Source: JAXGPP01 sp964436865 (GTDB lineage Bacteria > Planctomycetota > Planctomycetia > Pirellulales > Thermoguttaceae). From it: a DNA stretch of 64,000 nt. The DNA lies in NCBI GenBank assembly GCA_964436865.1, contig CAYTFK010000001.1, forward strand, positions 1 to 64,000. The letters are read 5' to 3'. Positions 54,958-63,056 of the stretch are shown in pieces. The notes beneath the pieces were generated by a model. That model was not told the origin of the DNA. It made no database searches and worked only from the letters and a program-made list of their open reading frames with translations. The position numbers and the translations under genes are program-made. Positions within the stretch are counted from its first letter, which is position 1, and every line of letters starts with the position of its first letter.

Positions 54958-56460
54958 GTGACTGGGCTTGACGGAATCCTCACGACAAGCGCAACTCAGT
55001 GGCCCGGCCGGCCGGCGCTGGCCTGGAAAGGCGAGCGTCTGACCTATGCCGAACTCAATCGCAAGGTCGACCGGATTGCAGCATGCCTGTCGTCTCGGGT
55101 GTCACCGGGTCAGCGCGTGGGCGTTCTGGCGCCCAACGCTCCGGCCCTGGTGGCAGCGCTGTTTGCGGTCTGGCGCCGCGGCGCAGTCCCGGTAACGCTC
55201 AATGTCCGCTGGCGTGAATTCGAATTGCGGCAAATACTCGCCGACGCCCAGATCGTCGAACTCATGGCCGTGGAGTCGCACGGCGGCTATTCCTTCGTGA
55301 AGCTGCTGGCCACGCTGGCCGAATCGCTGCCCACGCTCGGCCGATGCGTCTTTCTCAACCCGTGCGGCGAGATTCGCCAGGAGGTTGCCGCTGGGCCTGC
55401 CCGCGAGACCGAGCCGCTCGATCCGGGTGTCGGCGTGCTGCACTACACGTCGGGTACGACAGGACGCCCTAAAGGCGTGATCGTTCCCGATGCCGCTCCG
55501 CGCCGCGCGGCGGCCGCATTGGGTGAGGTGCTCGAATCGAACGAGGAGGACGTATGCCTGCTCGTGATTCCCGCCTCGCATGCCTTCGGTTTCCTGACGC
55601 TGGTAACCGCGTTGGCAGCGGGAAACCTGGTGGTGCTCGTGGATTCCACCTTCTCGCTAGCCGGTCTGCTCGAAGCCTTGCACCGGCACCGGCCCACGCT
55701 GCTGCACGGTGCGCCCTCGCTCTTCACCTCGCTCGCCCGATCGTGCCCCGAGGGGTTTCCTTCGCTACGAACCGGATTGGTGGGCGGAACGGCCTGCGCC
55801 CCGCAATTGATTGGGGATCTCGACCGACTCGGTTTCCGTGTCCTGAACAGCTACGGAATGACCGAGATCGGCGCGGCGACATCGTGCCGGCTCGACGACC
55901 CGGCCGAAGTGAGGCATTCGTCGGTCGGTCGGCCATTGCCCGGCTACGAGTTCCGCATCGCCGGTGGAGAAGAGGGGGAAGTGCAGGTCCGCGGGCCGTG
56001 CGTCACATCGGGATATTTCCGCCAGCCGGCGCTTAGCCAGGCTGCGCTTGCCGACGGCTGGTTCCGCACGGGCGATTTTGGCTGGATCGATCGGCTGGGC
56101 TGCGTCCATCTTTCGGGGCGAGGCAGCGAAGTGATCCATGTGGCCGGGCTCAAGGTGTTTCCCGCGGAAGTTGAAGCGTGCCTGCTGACCCATCCCGACG
56201 TGGTGGAAGCAGTGGTGGTCGGAATGCCCCACGAGACGATGGGCGAGACTCCGGCGGCATGGCTGGTTCCGCGACGCGGATCGAAAGCCCAGGCCCGCGA
56301 CGTGCTGCAGTTCATGCGCCGCCAAATCGCCGGTTACAAGCTGCCATATCTCATTCGGTTTACGCCTGATTTGCCGCGGCTGGCCAGCGGAAAACCCGAC
56401 CGGCTGACACTCGCACGACGCCTTCAGGAGGAGCAATATGCCGGACACTATGCGGGTTAG
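54958..56460 (+). CDS. Acyl-CoA/acyl-ACP ligase (AMP-forming)
   Basis: A 500-residue ANL-family adenylating enzyme. Motifs are the P-loop YTSGTTGRPKG, NSYGMTEIG, GWFRTGDFG and the C-terminal catalytic lysine in LASGKPDR. It starts at a GTG eight bases after the KS-beta stop and overlaps the patatin gene by 23 bases. In this place it may activate a non-acetate starter unit or load an acyl chain on the ACP; primary fatty-acid ligase use cannot be excluded. Confidence 0.88.
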   Translation: MTGLDGILTTSATQWPGRPALAWKGERLTYAELNRKVDRIAACLSSRVSPGQRVGVLAPNAPALVAALFAVWRRGAVPVTLNVRWREFELRQILADAQIVELMAVESHGGYSFVKLLATLAESLPTLGRCVFLNPCGEIRQEVAAGPARETEPLDPGVGVLHYTSGTTGRPKGVIVPDAAPRRAAAALGEVLESNEEDVCLLVIPASHAFGFLTLVTALAAGNLVVLVDSTFSLAGLLEALHRHRPTLLHGAPSLFTSLARSCPEGFPSLRTGLVGGTACAPQLIGDLDRLGFRVLNSYGMTEIGAATSCRLDDPAEVRHSSVGRPLPGYEFRIAGGEEGEVQVRGPCVTSGYFRQPALSQAALADGWFRTGDFGWIDRLGCVHLSGRGSEVIHVAGLKVFPAEVEACLLTHPDVVEAVVVGMPHETMGETPAAWLVPRRGSKAQARDVLQFMRRQIAGYKLPYLIRFTPDLPRLASGKPDRLTLARRLQEEQYAGHYAG

Positions 56461-58183
56461 AAGCCCCCTTTTCGAAGGCCTCGACGCGGCAGCCCTGGCC
56501 GACATCTACGCCCATATGAAACCCCGCCGCTTCGCCGCACGCGAGGTCATCTGCCGCGAAGGCGACGCCGGGCAGAGTCTGTTCATCATAGACCGGGGCC
56601 TGGTGCAGGTCTTCGCGGGGTTTGCCGAGGGAAGGCGAACCGTCGCGCGTCTGCGGCGCGGCGAGGTGCTCGGCGAGTTGTCGCTCGTCACCAACGAACC
56701 TCGCTCCGCGACGGCTGTCGCCAATGTGCCGACCGATGTCCTGGAACTGACGCGGGATGCCTTCGCGTCGCTGCTGGCCCGCTACCCGTCGCTGCTGGCC
56801 AATCTCAACACCATTCTCGGCCGGCGGCTGGCCGAGCGAAATGCCCGCCGGGAGCAGCGCGGCGAGACGGTGGCTCTCGTCGCCGATCCGAATTTGCCAT
56901 TGGTATCGGCCATTATCGCTGCCACCCAAAGCGCCTCCCCGCGCTCGGTAGTGTCGCTGACCGTGGCGCGCAACGCGGGTCGCCGCAATGGCGACTCTTC
57001 GTCGGTCGAGGCATGCCTGGCGGCGCTTGACGATCTTGTGGCCCGGCACGGCGTGGTCCTGGTGAGCGTTGCTCCCGAGCAATCCGATCTGACGTTATTG
57101 CTGGAGCACATGGACCGGGTGGTGGTGCTGGCCACACCCGGTGACGCACCGCCCGTGAGCGCTGCCCTGGGACTGGCCGCCGGTCGCTGTGAGTTGGTGC
57201 TGCTCGAGCACAGCCGATGTTTCCGGCGCGGCCATTGCGAGGGCATGCCCGTGGTCCGGACGATGTCCGAGGATTCCGCTGCCGACATTGCCTGGCTGGG
57301 CCGGCACATATCCCGAACGAAACTCGGTCTGGCTTTGGGTGCGGGCGGGGCCAAGGGCTACGCCCATGTGGCGGCCATCGAGGTGCTGCACAAAGCCGGT
57401 TACACCGTCGACTATGTCTCCGGCAGCAGCATCGGCGCGATGGTCGGCGCCTGGCTCGCCCTCGGAATGTCGCCGGGTGAAGTCGAGGCGACGATGCGCC
57501 GCGCGTTCTCCCCGGAGAACGTCAACGCAATCTTCAAGCTATCGGTGACGGGACTGTCGAGCGGCCTGGAATCGCACACCCGGGTGTGCCGCGAGACCAC
57601 CGGGGATCGGACGTTCGAAGATTTGGTCTTCCCGCTGGTGGTGATGACGGTGGACCTGGTCACGCGCCGGCCAGCGCCGATCAACGATGGCCCGCTCTGG
57701 GAAGCGCTGCTCGCCTCAACGGCCTTAGCCGGAATGTTTCCGCCCTATCAACGCGGCGACCAGCGGCTGGTCGACGGCCTGGCGCTGGTTCCCGTACCCA
57801 GCGACGCCGTTCGCGCGGCGGGCGCCGACGTGGTGATGTCGGTCAACCTGATCAGCCCCGACACGCTTGAAGCCTGGCCCGGCCAGCCCGCTCCCGAACC
57901 GAAATCCAAGCGATTCCAGAACCGGATGCTCGACACGCTGCTGGAAGTGATGGACTTGTCGCAGATGGAATCGAGCGTGCGCCACGCGGCCCGGGCTGAT
58001 CTGGTAATTACGCCCCGATTCGGCCCCGGCTCGTGGCGCGACTTCGACCTGGCCGAGGAGTACATGGCGGCGGGTCGGGCAGCCACCGAGGAGCAGCTTG
58101 CCGCCCTCGCGCAACTTGCCCGCCCGCAGAACCACTCTTCGCCGACAGCCAATGAATCGAGGGCAGAACTTGCAGTGATCTGA
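56438..58183 (+). CDS. cNMP-binding patatin-like phospholipase
   Basis: A 581-residue protein with AGGAGGAG before its ATG. An N-terminal cyclic-nucleotide-binding domain (about residues 8-120; FREGD-like ICREGDAGQSLF, and GEVLGELSLVTNEPRSATAV) is followed by a middle Rossmann-like region and a C-terminal patatin domain (about 290-490). The Ser-Asp dyad is S331 (GSSIG) and D446 (VDGLAL), with the GAGGAKG oxyanion loop. The plan resembles neuropathy-target esterase. It is embedded between the ligase and ACP genes and could release lipid-linked products or supply acyl groups; the role is unknown. Confidence 0.88.
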   Translation: MPDTMRVRSPLFEGLDAAALADIYAHMKPRRFAAREVICREGDAGQSLFIIDRGLVQVFAGFAEGRRTVARLRRGEVLGELSLVTNEPRSATAVANVPTDVLELTRDAFASLLARYPSLLANLNTILGRRLAERNARREQRGETVALVADPNLPLVSAIIAATQSASPRSVVSLTVARNAGRRNGDSSSVEACLAALDDLVARHGVVLVSVAPEQSDLTLLLEHMDRVVVLATPGDAPPVSAALGLAAGRCELVLLEHSRCFRRGHCEGMPVVRTMSEDSAADIAWLGRHISRTKLGLALGAGGAKGYAHVAAIEVLHKAGYTVDYVSGSSIGAMVGAWLALGMSPGEVEATMRRAFSPENVNAIFKLSVTGLSSGLESHTRVCRETTGDRTFEDLVFPLVVMTVDLVTRRPAPINDGPLWEALLASTALAGMFPPYQRGDQRLVDGLALVPVPSDAVRAAGADVVMSVNLISPDTLEAWPGQPAPEPKSKRFQNRMLDTLLEVMDLSQMESSVRHAARADLVITPRFGPGSWRDFDLAEEYMAAGRAATEEQLAALAQLARPQNHSSPTANESRAELAVI

Positions 58184-58233
58184 AACTGGGCGGCTCCACG
58201 CCCAGGTTTGTTCCCCGAAGAAAGGAGTAACTG

Positions 58234-58488
58234 ATGCTGACCAAATTCGGATTCGCCGACCTCAGACGCATCCTGGTCGAGCGCGTGGGGCTTCCCGAAC
58301 AGGACGTGGTGGACGATCCCAGCATGACTTTCGAGCAGCTCGGCCTCGATTCGCTCGCTTTCGTTGAAATCCAGCTCGCCGTGCAACAGGAGCACGGTTT
58401 CACCATTCCCGACGAGGATGCCCACCACATCAAGACCCTCGGCGACGCCATCGAGTACACCAACCGACGCCTCGAAGAACAAGGATGA
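58234..58488 (+). CDS. Acyl carrier protein
   Basis: An 84-residue ACP. The phosphopantetheine-accepting Ser40 is in LGLDSLAFVE, and the four-helix pattern and acidic surface are typical. As the only carrier near KS-alpha and KS-beta, it is the presumed polyketide ACP. It overlaps the aromatase gene by four bases (ATGA). No phosphopantetheinyl transferase or malonyl transferase gene was found in the window. Confidence 0.95.
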   Translation: MLTKFGFADLRRILVERVGLPEQDVVDDPSMTFEQLGLDSLAFVEIQLAVQQEHGFTIPDEDAHHIKTLGDAIEYTNRRLEEQG

Positions 58489-58952
58489 ATGCCATGGGCA
58501 AACGCACCGACAACTCGATCTTGATCGACGCTCCGCTTGAGCGCGTCTGGGAAATTACCAACGACGTGGAGAACTGGCCAAACCTGTTCACTGAGTATGC
58601 CGCGTCGGAAATCATCTCGCGCGAAGGCAACACGGTTCGTTTTCGACTCGCGATGCATCCGGATGAGAATGGCAAGATCTGGAGTTGGGTCTCCGAACGG
58701 ATCGCCGATCCCGAGAATCACACCGTCCAGGCCCGCCGTGTCGAGACCGGTCCGTTCGAGTACATGAATATCTGGTGGTACTACGAGCCGGTGGAGGGAG
58801 GCACGCGGATGCGATGGGTGCAGGAATTCCACATGAAGCCCGACGCCCCGGTGGATGACGACTGGATGGAGAACAACATCAACACCAACACCAAGAAGCA
58901 GATGGCGATCATCAAGGAGCGCGTCGAGCAGCGCGTGCTGCAGCGGACCTGA
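58485..58952 (+). CDS. SRPBCC aromatase/cyclase
   Basis: A 155-residue START/SRPBCC helix-grip protein. The pattern is that of single-domain polyketide aromatase/cyclases (TcmN N-domain, WhiE ORFVI): SILIDAPLERVWEITNDVENWP at the start, a strand series ending GTRMRWVQEFHMKP, and a long C-terminal helix. Such proteins bind the nascent chain and set the first-ring closure (C7-C12 or C9-C14). The start is the ATG in the ACP stop overlap, or nine bases later. Pyruvate kinase follows after 81 bases. Confidence 0.88.
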   Translation: MNAMGKRTDNSILIDAPLERVWEITNDVENWPNLFTEYAASEIISREGNTVRFRLAMHPDENGKIWSWVSERIADPENHTVQARRVETGPFEYMNIWWYYEPVEGGTRMRWVQEFHMKPDAPVDDDWMENNINTNTKKQMAIIKERVEQRVLQRT

Positions 58953-59033
58953 TTGCCGTCCGGAAGGAATCGCGGCTGCGGCCTGGCTGGGGCTCTTGCC
59001 GCGCCGCCGCGACACAACGTCAAGGAGAGTGCG

Positions 59034-60488
59034 ATGCGGTTTCCCGGGCATGAGCTCCTCAAGCGGAGACGTACCAAGATCGTCGCCACGATCGGCCCGG
59101 CGTGCCACGAGCCGGCGATGATCGAGCGGCTGGTCAAGGCCGGCGTCAACGTGTTTCGCCTCAACATGTCGCATGGCGATCATGCCTTCCACCGCTGCGC
59201 GCACGAGCGGATCCGGGCGGTCGCCAGCGCGCTCGGCGAACCGGTGGCCACGATGGCCGACTTGTGCGGCCCGAAGATGCGCGTGGGACGATTTCCCGCG
59301 GGCAAGATCGGCCTCGCACCCGGACAGCGCGTCGTGGTGACCACGCGCGACGTGCCGGGCGAGCCGGGACTGATTCCGTCGCAGTACCAGGATCTGCACG
59401 AGGACGTCTACGCCGGCGACCGCATCCTGTTGGACGACGGGCTGATCGAGCTCAAGGTCGAGGACGTGGCGGGCACCGAAGTGGAATGTTCCGTGGTACA
59501 CGGCGGAACGCTCAAGGACTGCAAGGGGATGAACCTGCCCGGCGTCAACGTGTCGGCGCCCGCAATGACCGACAAAGACTGGGAAGACGCGCGATTTTCC
59601 CTCGGATTGGGCGTCGACTTCCTCGCGCTCTCTTTCGTGCGGCGGGCGGCGCACGTCAGCGAATTGCAGGAATTCGTCAGACAGTCGGGCGTCAATGCCC
59701 GGATCATCGCCAAGATCGAGATGCCGGAGGCACTCGAGGAAATCGATGCCATTCTCGATGTCTCCGATTCGATCATGGTCGCTCGCGGCGATCTGGGGGT
59801 CGAGCTGCCCCCGGAACTGGTGCCGATCGCCCAGCGCCAACTGGTCGTTCAGGCCCGGGCCAGACACCGCCCGGTGATCGTTGCCACGCAGATGCTGGAA
59901 TCGATGGTGGAGCATCCGCGGCCGACGCGGGCTGAGGTTTCCGATGTGTCGACCGCGGTATTTGCCGGAGCTGACGCGGTGATGCTCTCTGCCGAGACGG
60001 CATCCGGCGCCTACCCGGTCGAGGCGGTCGAGGTGATGGACCGGGTGGCCCGCCGCGTGGAAGCCTGCCTTTGGGCGGAAGGGGCTTTCGGCGGCTTCTC
60101 GCAATTCGCCGACCTCGATCCGCCGATCGCGTTTCAGCCGGCAATCGGCCGCACCATCGCGCAACTATCGCGCGATCTGAGGGTGCGGACCGTGGTGGTC
60201 CATTCAGAGAGCGGCACGACGGCCAATGTGGCCTCGGCGGCCCGTCCGGCCGCTCCCGTCGTGGCCGCCAGCGCCCTGGCTCACACCTGCCGGCAAATGA
60301 ACCTGCTGTGGGGCGTGATACCGGTGCAACTGGAGAGCGCCGAGCCGGCGCACGAACTCGCGCCGCGGCTGGCCCGGCAACTGGGGCTGGCCGAAGCGGG
60401 GCAATACGTGCTCGCCCTCGGAGGCGTGGGAGACAACAGCAAACGCCAGACGCCGATCGTGACGGTGACGGCGCTGCGCGTCGAGTAG
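59034..60488 (+). CDS. pyk: Pyruvate kinase
   Basis: A 484-residue pyruvate kinase that converts phosphoenolpyruvate and ADP to pyruvate and ATP. Signature blocks are RRTKIVATIGPA, NVFRLNMSHG, MADLCGPKMRVG, the catalytic RIIAKIEMPEAL and VARGDLGVELP, and MLSAETASGAYPVEAV. AAGGAG lies eight bases before the ATG at 59034. A glycolytic enzyme inside a polyketide operon suggests local carbon supply or a co-regulated isozyme. C-terminal regulatory domain is present. Confidence 0.95.
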   Translation: MRFPGHELLKRRRTKIVATIGPACHEPAMIERLVKAGVNVFRLNMSHGDHAFHRCAHERIRAVASALGEPVATMADLCGPKMRVGRFPAGKIGLAPGQRVVVTTRDVPGEPGLIPSQYQDLHEDVYAGDRILLDDGLIELKVEDVAGTEVECSVVHGGTLKDCKGMNLPGVNVSAPAMTDKDWEDARFSLGLGVDFLALSFVRRAAHVSELQEFVRQSGVNARIIAKIEMPEALEEIDAILDVSDSIMVARGDLGVELPPELVPIAQRQLVVQARARHRPVIVATQMLESMVEHPRPTRAEVSDVSTAVFAGADAVMLSAETASGAYPVEAVEVMDRVARRVEACLWAEGAFGGFSQFADLDPPIAFQPAIGRTIAQLSRDLRVRTVVVHSESGTTANVASAARPAAPVVAASALAHTCRQMNLLWGVIPVQLESAEPAHELAPRLARQLGLAEAGQYVLALGGVGDNSKRQTPIVTVTALRVE

Positions 60489-60530
60489 TGGAGTAACGTA
60501 GAACGCTCGCAAACGAAAGGCCGGTGAACG

Positions 60531-61268
60531 ATGGATCTTGGACTCTCGGGCAAGCGGGCCCTGGTGACTGGCGGGTCGCGAGGCATCGGCCGCGGCATCG
60601 TGACGGCCCTGGCCGAGCAAGGCGTCTCGGTGGCCGCCTGCTACTCCAACGAAAGCGACGCGGTCCGCAGCCTCGCCGCTGAACTCGAACGGGCTCCCGG
60701 CGACAGCTTCACCGTGCAAGTCGACGTGAGCGACCCGGCCTCGGTCGAGCGGATGACCAAGGAACTGCGGGGCCGGTACGGCCGTCTCGACATTCTGGTG
60801 AACAATGCCGGCGTGGTCAGCCACAAGCCGCTGGCGGAACTCGACCTGGCGGAGTGGAAACGGGTAATCGACGTCAACCTGACCGGCATGTTCCTGGTCA
60901 CCAAGGCGGCGGCCGACATGCTCGCCGACGGCGGTTCGGTGATCAACGTCGGCTCGGCGGTGGCCACGGTGGGTATGGTGGGACGGGTCCACTACACAGC
61001 CTCGAAGTCGGGCGTCATCGGCTTCACCCGTTCGCTCTGCAAGGAACTGGGACCGCGCGGGATTCGCGTCAACGGCATCGCTCCCGGGATCATCGAAACC
61101 GACCAGGCGACCGGCCTGACGCCCGAGCAGCGGGCGCGCTACTCGAAACTCGCCGCCTTGGAGCGGCTTGGGCAGCCGTGCGACATTGCCGGGGCCGCGC
61201 TGTTCCTGGCTTGCGATCTGTCGCGATTCGTCTCCGGGGTGATCATCAACGTCGATGGCGGCATTTGA
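60531..61268 (+). CDS. SDR family ketoreductase (FabG-like)
   Basis: A 245-residue classical SDR. The cofactor loop is T-G-G-S-R-G-I-G-R-G, with NNAG, then GSAV and the catalytic Y-x-x-x-K (HYTASKSG). The C-terminus INVDGGI is typical of FabG-like enzymes. It is a candidate polyketide ketoreductase. It lies 42 bases after pyk and 47 bases before the first ABM gene. Confidence 0.9.
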   Translation: MDLGLSGKRALVTGGSRGIGRGIVTALAEQGVSVAACYSNESDAVRSLAAELERAPGDSFTVQVDVSDPASVERMTKELRGRYGRLDILVNNAGVVSHKPLAELDLAEWKRVIDVNLTGMFLVTKAAADMLADGGSVINVGSAVATVGMVGRVHYTASKSGVIGFTRSLCKELGPRGIRVNGIAPGIIETDQATGLTPEQRARYSKLAALERLGQPCDIAGAALFLACDLSRFVSGVIINVDGGI

Positions 61269-61315
61269 CCGCGGGGCGGTCGGCAAGACTTGTAGGGCAA
61301 GAGAGGGTTTCTGAC

Positions 61316-61615
61316 ATGATACGGGCAACAATCGAAATGAAGATCAAAGCCGGGCGTGAAGGTGAGTTCGAGAACGCCTGGGAGGCGATTGCCGGCCGGG
61401 TTCGCTCTATTCCCGGCAATCGCCGCCAGGAACTGCTCCGCGACCCCAAGAATCCGTCAAGCTATGTACTGACGTCGGACTGGGACACAGCGGAAGAATT
61501 CCATGCCTTCGAACGCAGCACCGAGCAGGACGAGCTGACCAGGCCGTTGCGTGATCTCAGGGAATCGTCGCGAATGATGGTATACAGCCTCATCAAGCAT
61601 GTCGAAGGAGCTTGA
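61316..61615 (+). CDS. ABM-type monooxygenase (first copy)
   Basis: A 99-residue antibiotic-biosynthesis-monooxygenase-fold protein (dimeric alpha-beta barrel). It has the pattern of quinone-forming or heme-degrading ABM proteins: a first strand IRATIEMKIKAGREGEF, helix EFENAWEAIAGRV, and the strand SYVLTSDWDTAEEFHAF. In aromatic polyketide clusters such small cofactor-free enzymes oxidise phenols to quinones. The start is the ATG at 61316. The second copy begins within 5 bases of its stop. Confidence 0.8.
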   Translation: MIRATIEMKIKAGREGEFENAWEAIAGRVRSIPGNRRQELLRDPKNPSSYVLTSDWDTAEEFHAFERSTEQDELTRPLRDLRESSRMMVYSLIKHVEGA

Positions 61616-61619
61616 AGCT

Positions 61620-61922
61620 ATGCCTTGTCGAGTAATGGTGTTTGCCAGAGTGAAGCCGGGTGAGGAGGAGCAGTTCGAGTCCGCCTACGCCGAGGTGACG
61701 CGCAAGGTCAAGGGCACTCCCGGCCATCGGCGCGACGAACTGCTGCGCAATACAAGCGAGCCGGGTTCGTATGTCCTGCTGAGCGAATGGGAAAGCCGCG
61801 AGAAGTTTTTGGAGTGGGAAGACGCCCCCATCCATCGGCAGACGACGACCCCGATGCGGCCCCATTGGGCCGGCGCGGTCGAACGAGTGATCTTCGACGT
61901 GGCTCATCGCCTGGAAGAGTGA
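61620..61922 (+). CDS. ABM-type monooxygenase (second copy)
   Basis: A 100-residue protein clearly related to the preceding one: PCRVMVFARVKPGEEEQF, then GHRRDELLRN and SYVLLSEWESREKFLEW. The ATG at 61620 has GGAG nine bases upstream; an earlier ATG at 61599 overlaps the previous gene. Two tandem copies may form a heterodimer or act at two steps. The gene is convergent with pfk, 16 bases away. Confidence 0.8.
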   Translation: MPCRVMVFARVKPGEEEQFESAYAEVTRKVKGTPGHRRDELLRNTSEPGSYVLLSEWESREKFLEWEDAPIHRQTTTPMRPHWAGAVERVIFDVAHRLEE

Positions 61923-61938
61923 TGAATCGGGCGATGGG

Positions 61939-62922
61939 CTAGCCGGCCAGGATTTCGGCGAACCGGTAAACCTCTTCGCTGAAGGCGCGCGGCTCGGCCA
62001 CCGCCGCCTCCAGCGGAGTGGCGACGGTCTGCATGTTGCGGAAGCCGATCACCGCGCCGGGCCGGCCGTGGAACAGTTCCTCCACCGCCCGGGCCGCCAG
62101 GCGAGCGGCCAGCAGCCGGTCGAAGGCCGTCGGCGCGCCGCCCCGCTGGATGTGTCCGAGGATTGTCAGACGTGATTCAAAGCCGACTTCATCCTGACGC
62201 CGGGTGATGGCATGGTGAATATCGCTGGCGGTCGGAGAGATTCCTTCCGCCGTCACCAGTACGAAATGCGACTTCCCGCTGGCGCGGACCGCTTTCATCC
62301 GCGTGACGATCGCCTCGACATCAAAGGCAACTTCGGGAATGAGCACCATGTCGACGCCCGCGGCAATGCCCGACTGCAGCGCCAGCCAGCCCGAGTCGCG
62401 TCCCATGACCTCGACGATGAACGCCCGGTGGAACGCGGCTGCCGTATCCTTGAGGCGGTCGATCGCGTCCAGTGCCGTGTTGATCGCCGTGTCGACGCCG
62501 ATCGAGACCGCCGTTCCACCCACGTCGTTGTCGATGCTCGCGGGCACGAGCACGACAGGGAATCCACATTGGCTGAGGCGGTGCGCGCCGTGGAGCGAAC
62601 CTTCGCCGCCGATCACGACCAGCGATTCGATGCCGTGACGCTCCAGTTGCGACAGCGCCGATCGCAGCCCCGCTTCGCTGCGGAACTCCGCGCTTCGCGA
62701 CGTCCCCAGCACCGTGCCGCCCTGCCGTTCAATTCCGCTGACGCGCGATGCCTGACCTGGCACGATAGGGGTGATACGGCCATTCAGCAGGCCGTCGAAT
62801 CCGTCTTCAACGCCGAGCACTTCGATTCCCAGATGGTCTCCCATCCGCACCGCCGCGCGAATGGCGGCATTCATTCCCGGCGAATCCCCGCCGCTGGTCA
62901 TGACTGCGATGCGACTGATCAT
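61939..62922 (-). CDS. pfkA: 6-phosphofructokinase
   Basis: A 327-residue PFK of the ATP/PPi superfamily. Blocks are TSGGDSPGMNAAIRA, IGGEGSLHG, the catalytic ASIDNDVGGT and MGRDSGWLAL. The phosphate loop has Gly after Glu (GGEGS), as in ATP-dependent forms where the order is G-G-D-G-S; the Glu replaces the usual Asp. AAGGGG precedes the ATG at 62922. A possible promoter lies at 62975-63003. It is on the opposite strand from the polyketide operon, so its link with it is only positional. Confidence 0.9.
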   Translation of the reverse strand: MISRIAVMTSGGDSPGMNAAIRAAVRMGDHLGIEVLGVEDGFDGLLNGRITPIVPGQASRVSGIERQGGTVLGTSRSAEFRSEAGLRSALSQLERHGIESLVVIGGEGSLHGAHRLSQCGFPVVLVPASIDNDVGGTAVSIGVDTAINTALDAIDRLKDTAAAFHRAFIVEVMGRDSGWLALQSGIAAGVDMVLIPEVAFDVEAIVTRMKAVRASGKSHFVLVTAEGISPTASDIHHAITRRQDEVGFESRLTILGHIQRGGAPTAFDRLLAARLAARAVEELFHGRPGAVIGFRNMQTVATPLEAAVAEPRAFSEEVYRFAEILAG

Positions 62923-62974
62923 CGCGGATCCCCTTGTGTTGAAGTGGGCGTAGTGGCTGCAGGAATAGCGAGTA

Positions 62975-63003
62975 ATGCTAGGCAAGGAGCGTCGCGGCGG
63001 CAA
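62975..63003 (-). promoter_or_regulatory. Possible promoter for pfkA
   Basis: Minus-strand TTGCCG (63003-62998) and TAGCAT (62980-62975) with a 17-base spacer, four matches of six each. It lies in the 134-base divergent gap with the NADH dehydrogenase gene. Confidence 0.35.
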
Positions 63004-63056
63004 GCAGTGATTGAACCCGAAAACATGCCAGTGATTCGTTAGTGCGAGGTGAGGTC

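Noticed and set aside
58008..60164. 718-codon minus-strand frame opposite the patatin, ACP, aromatase and pyruvate kinase genes.
   Set aside because: Antisense shadow caused by high GC; all four plus-strand genes have catalytic motifs.
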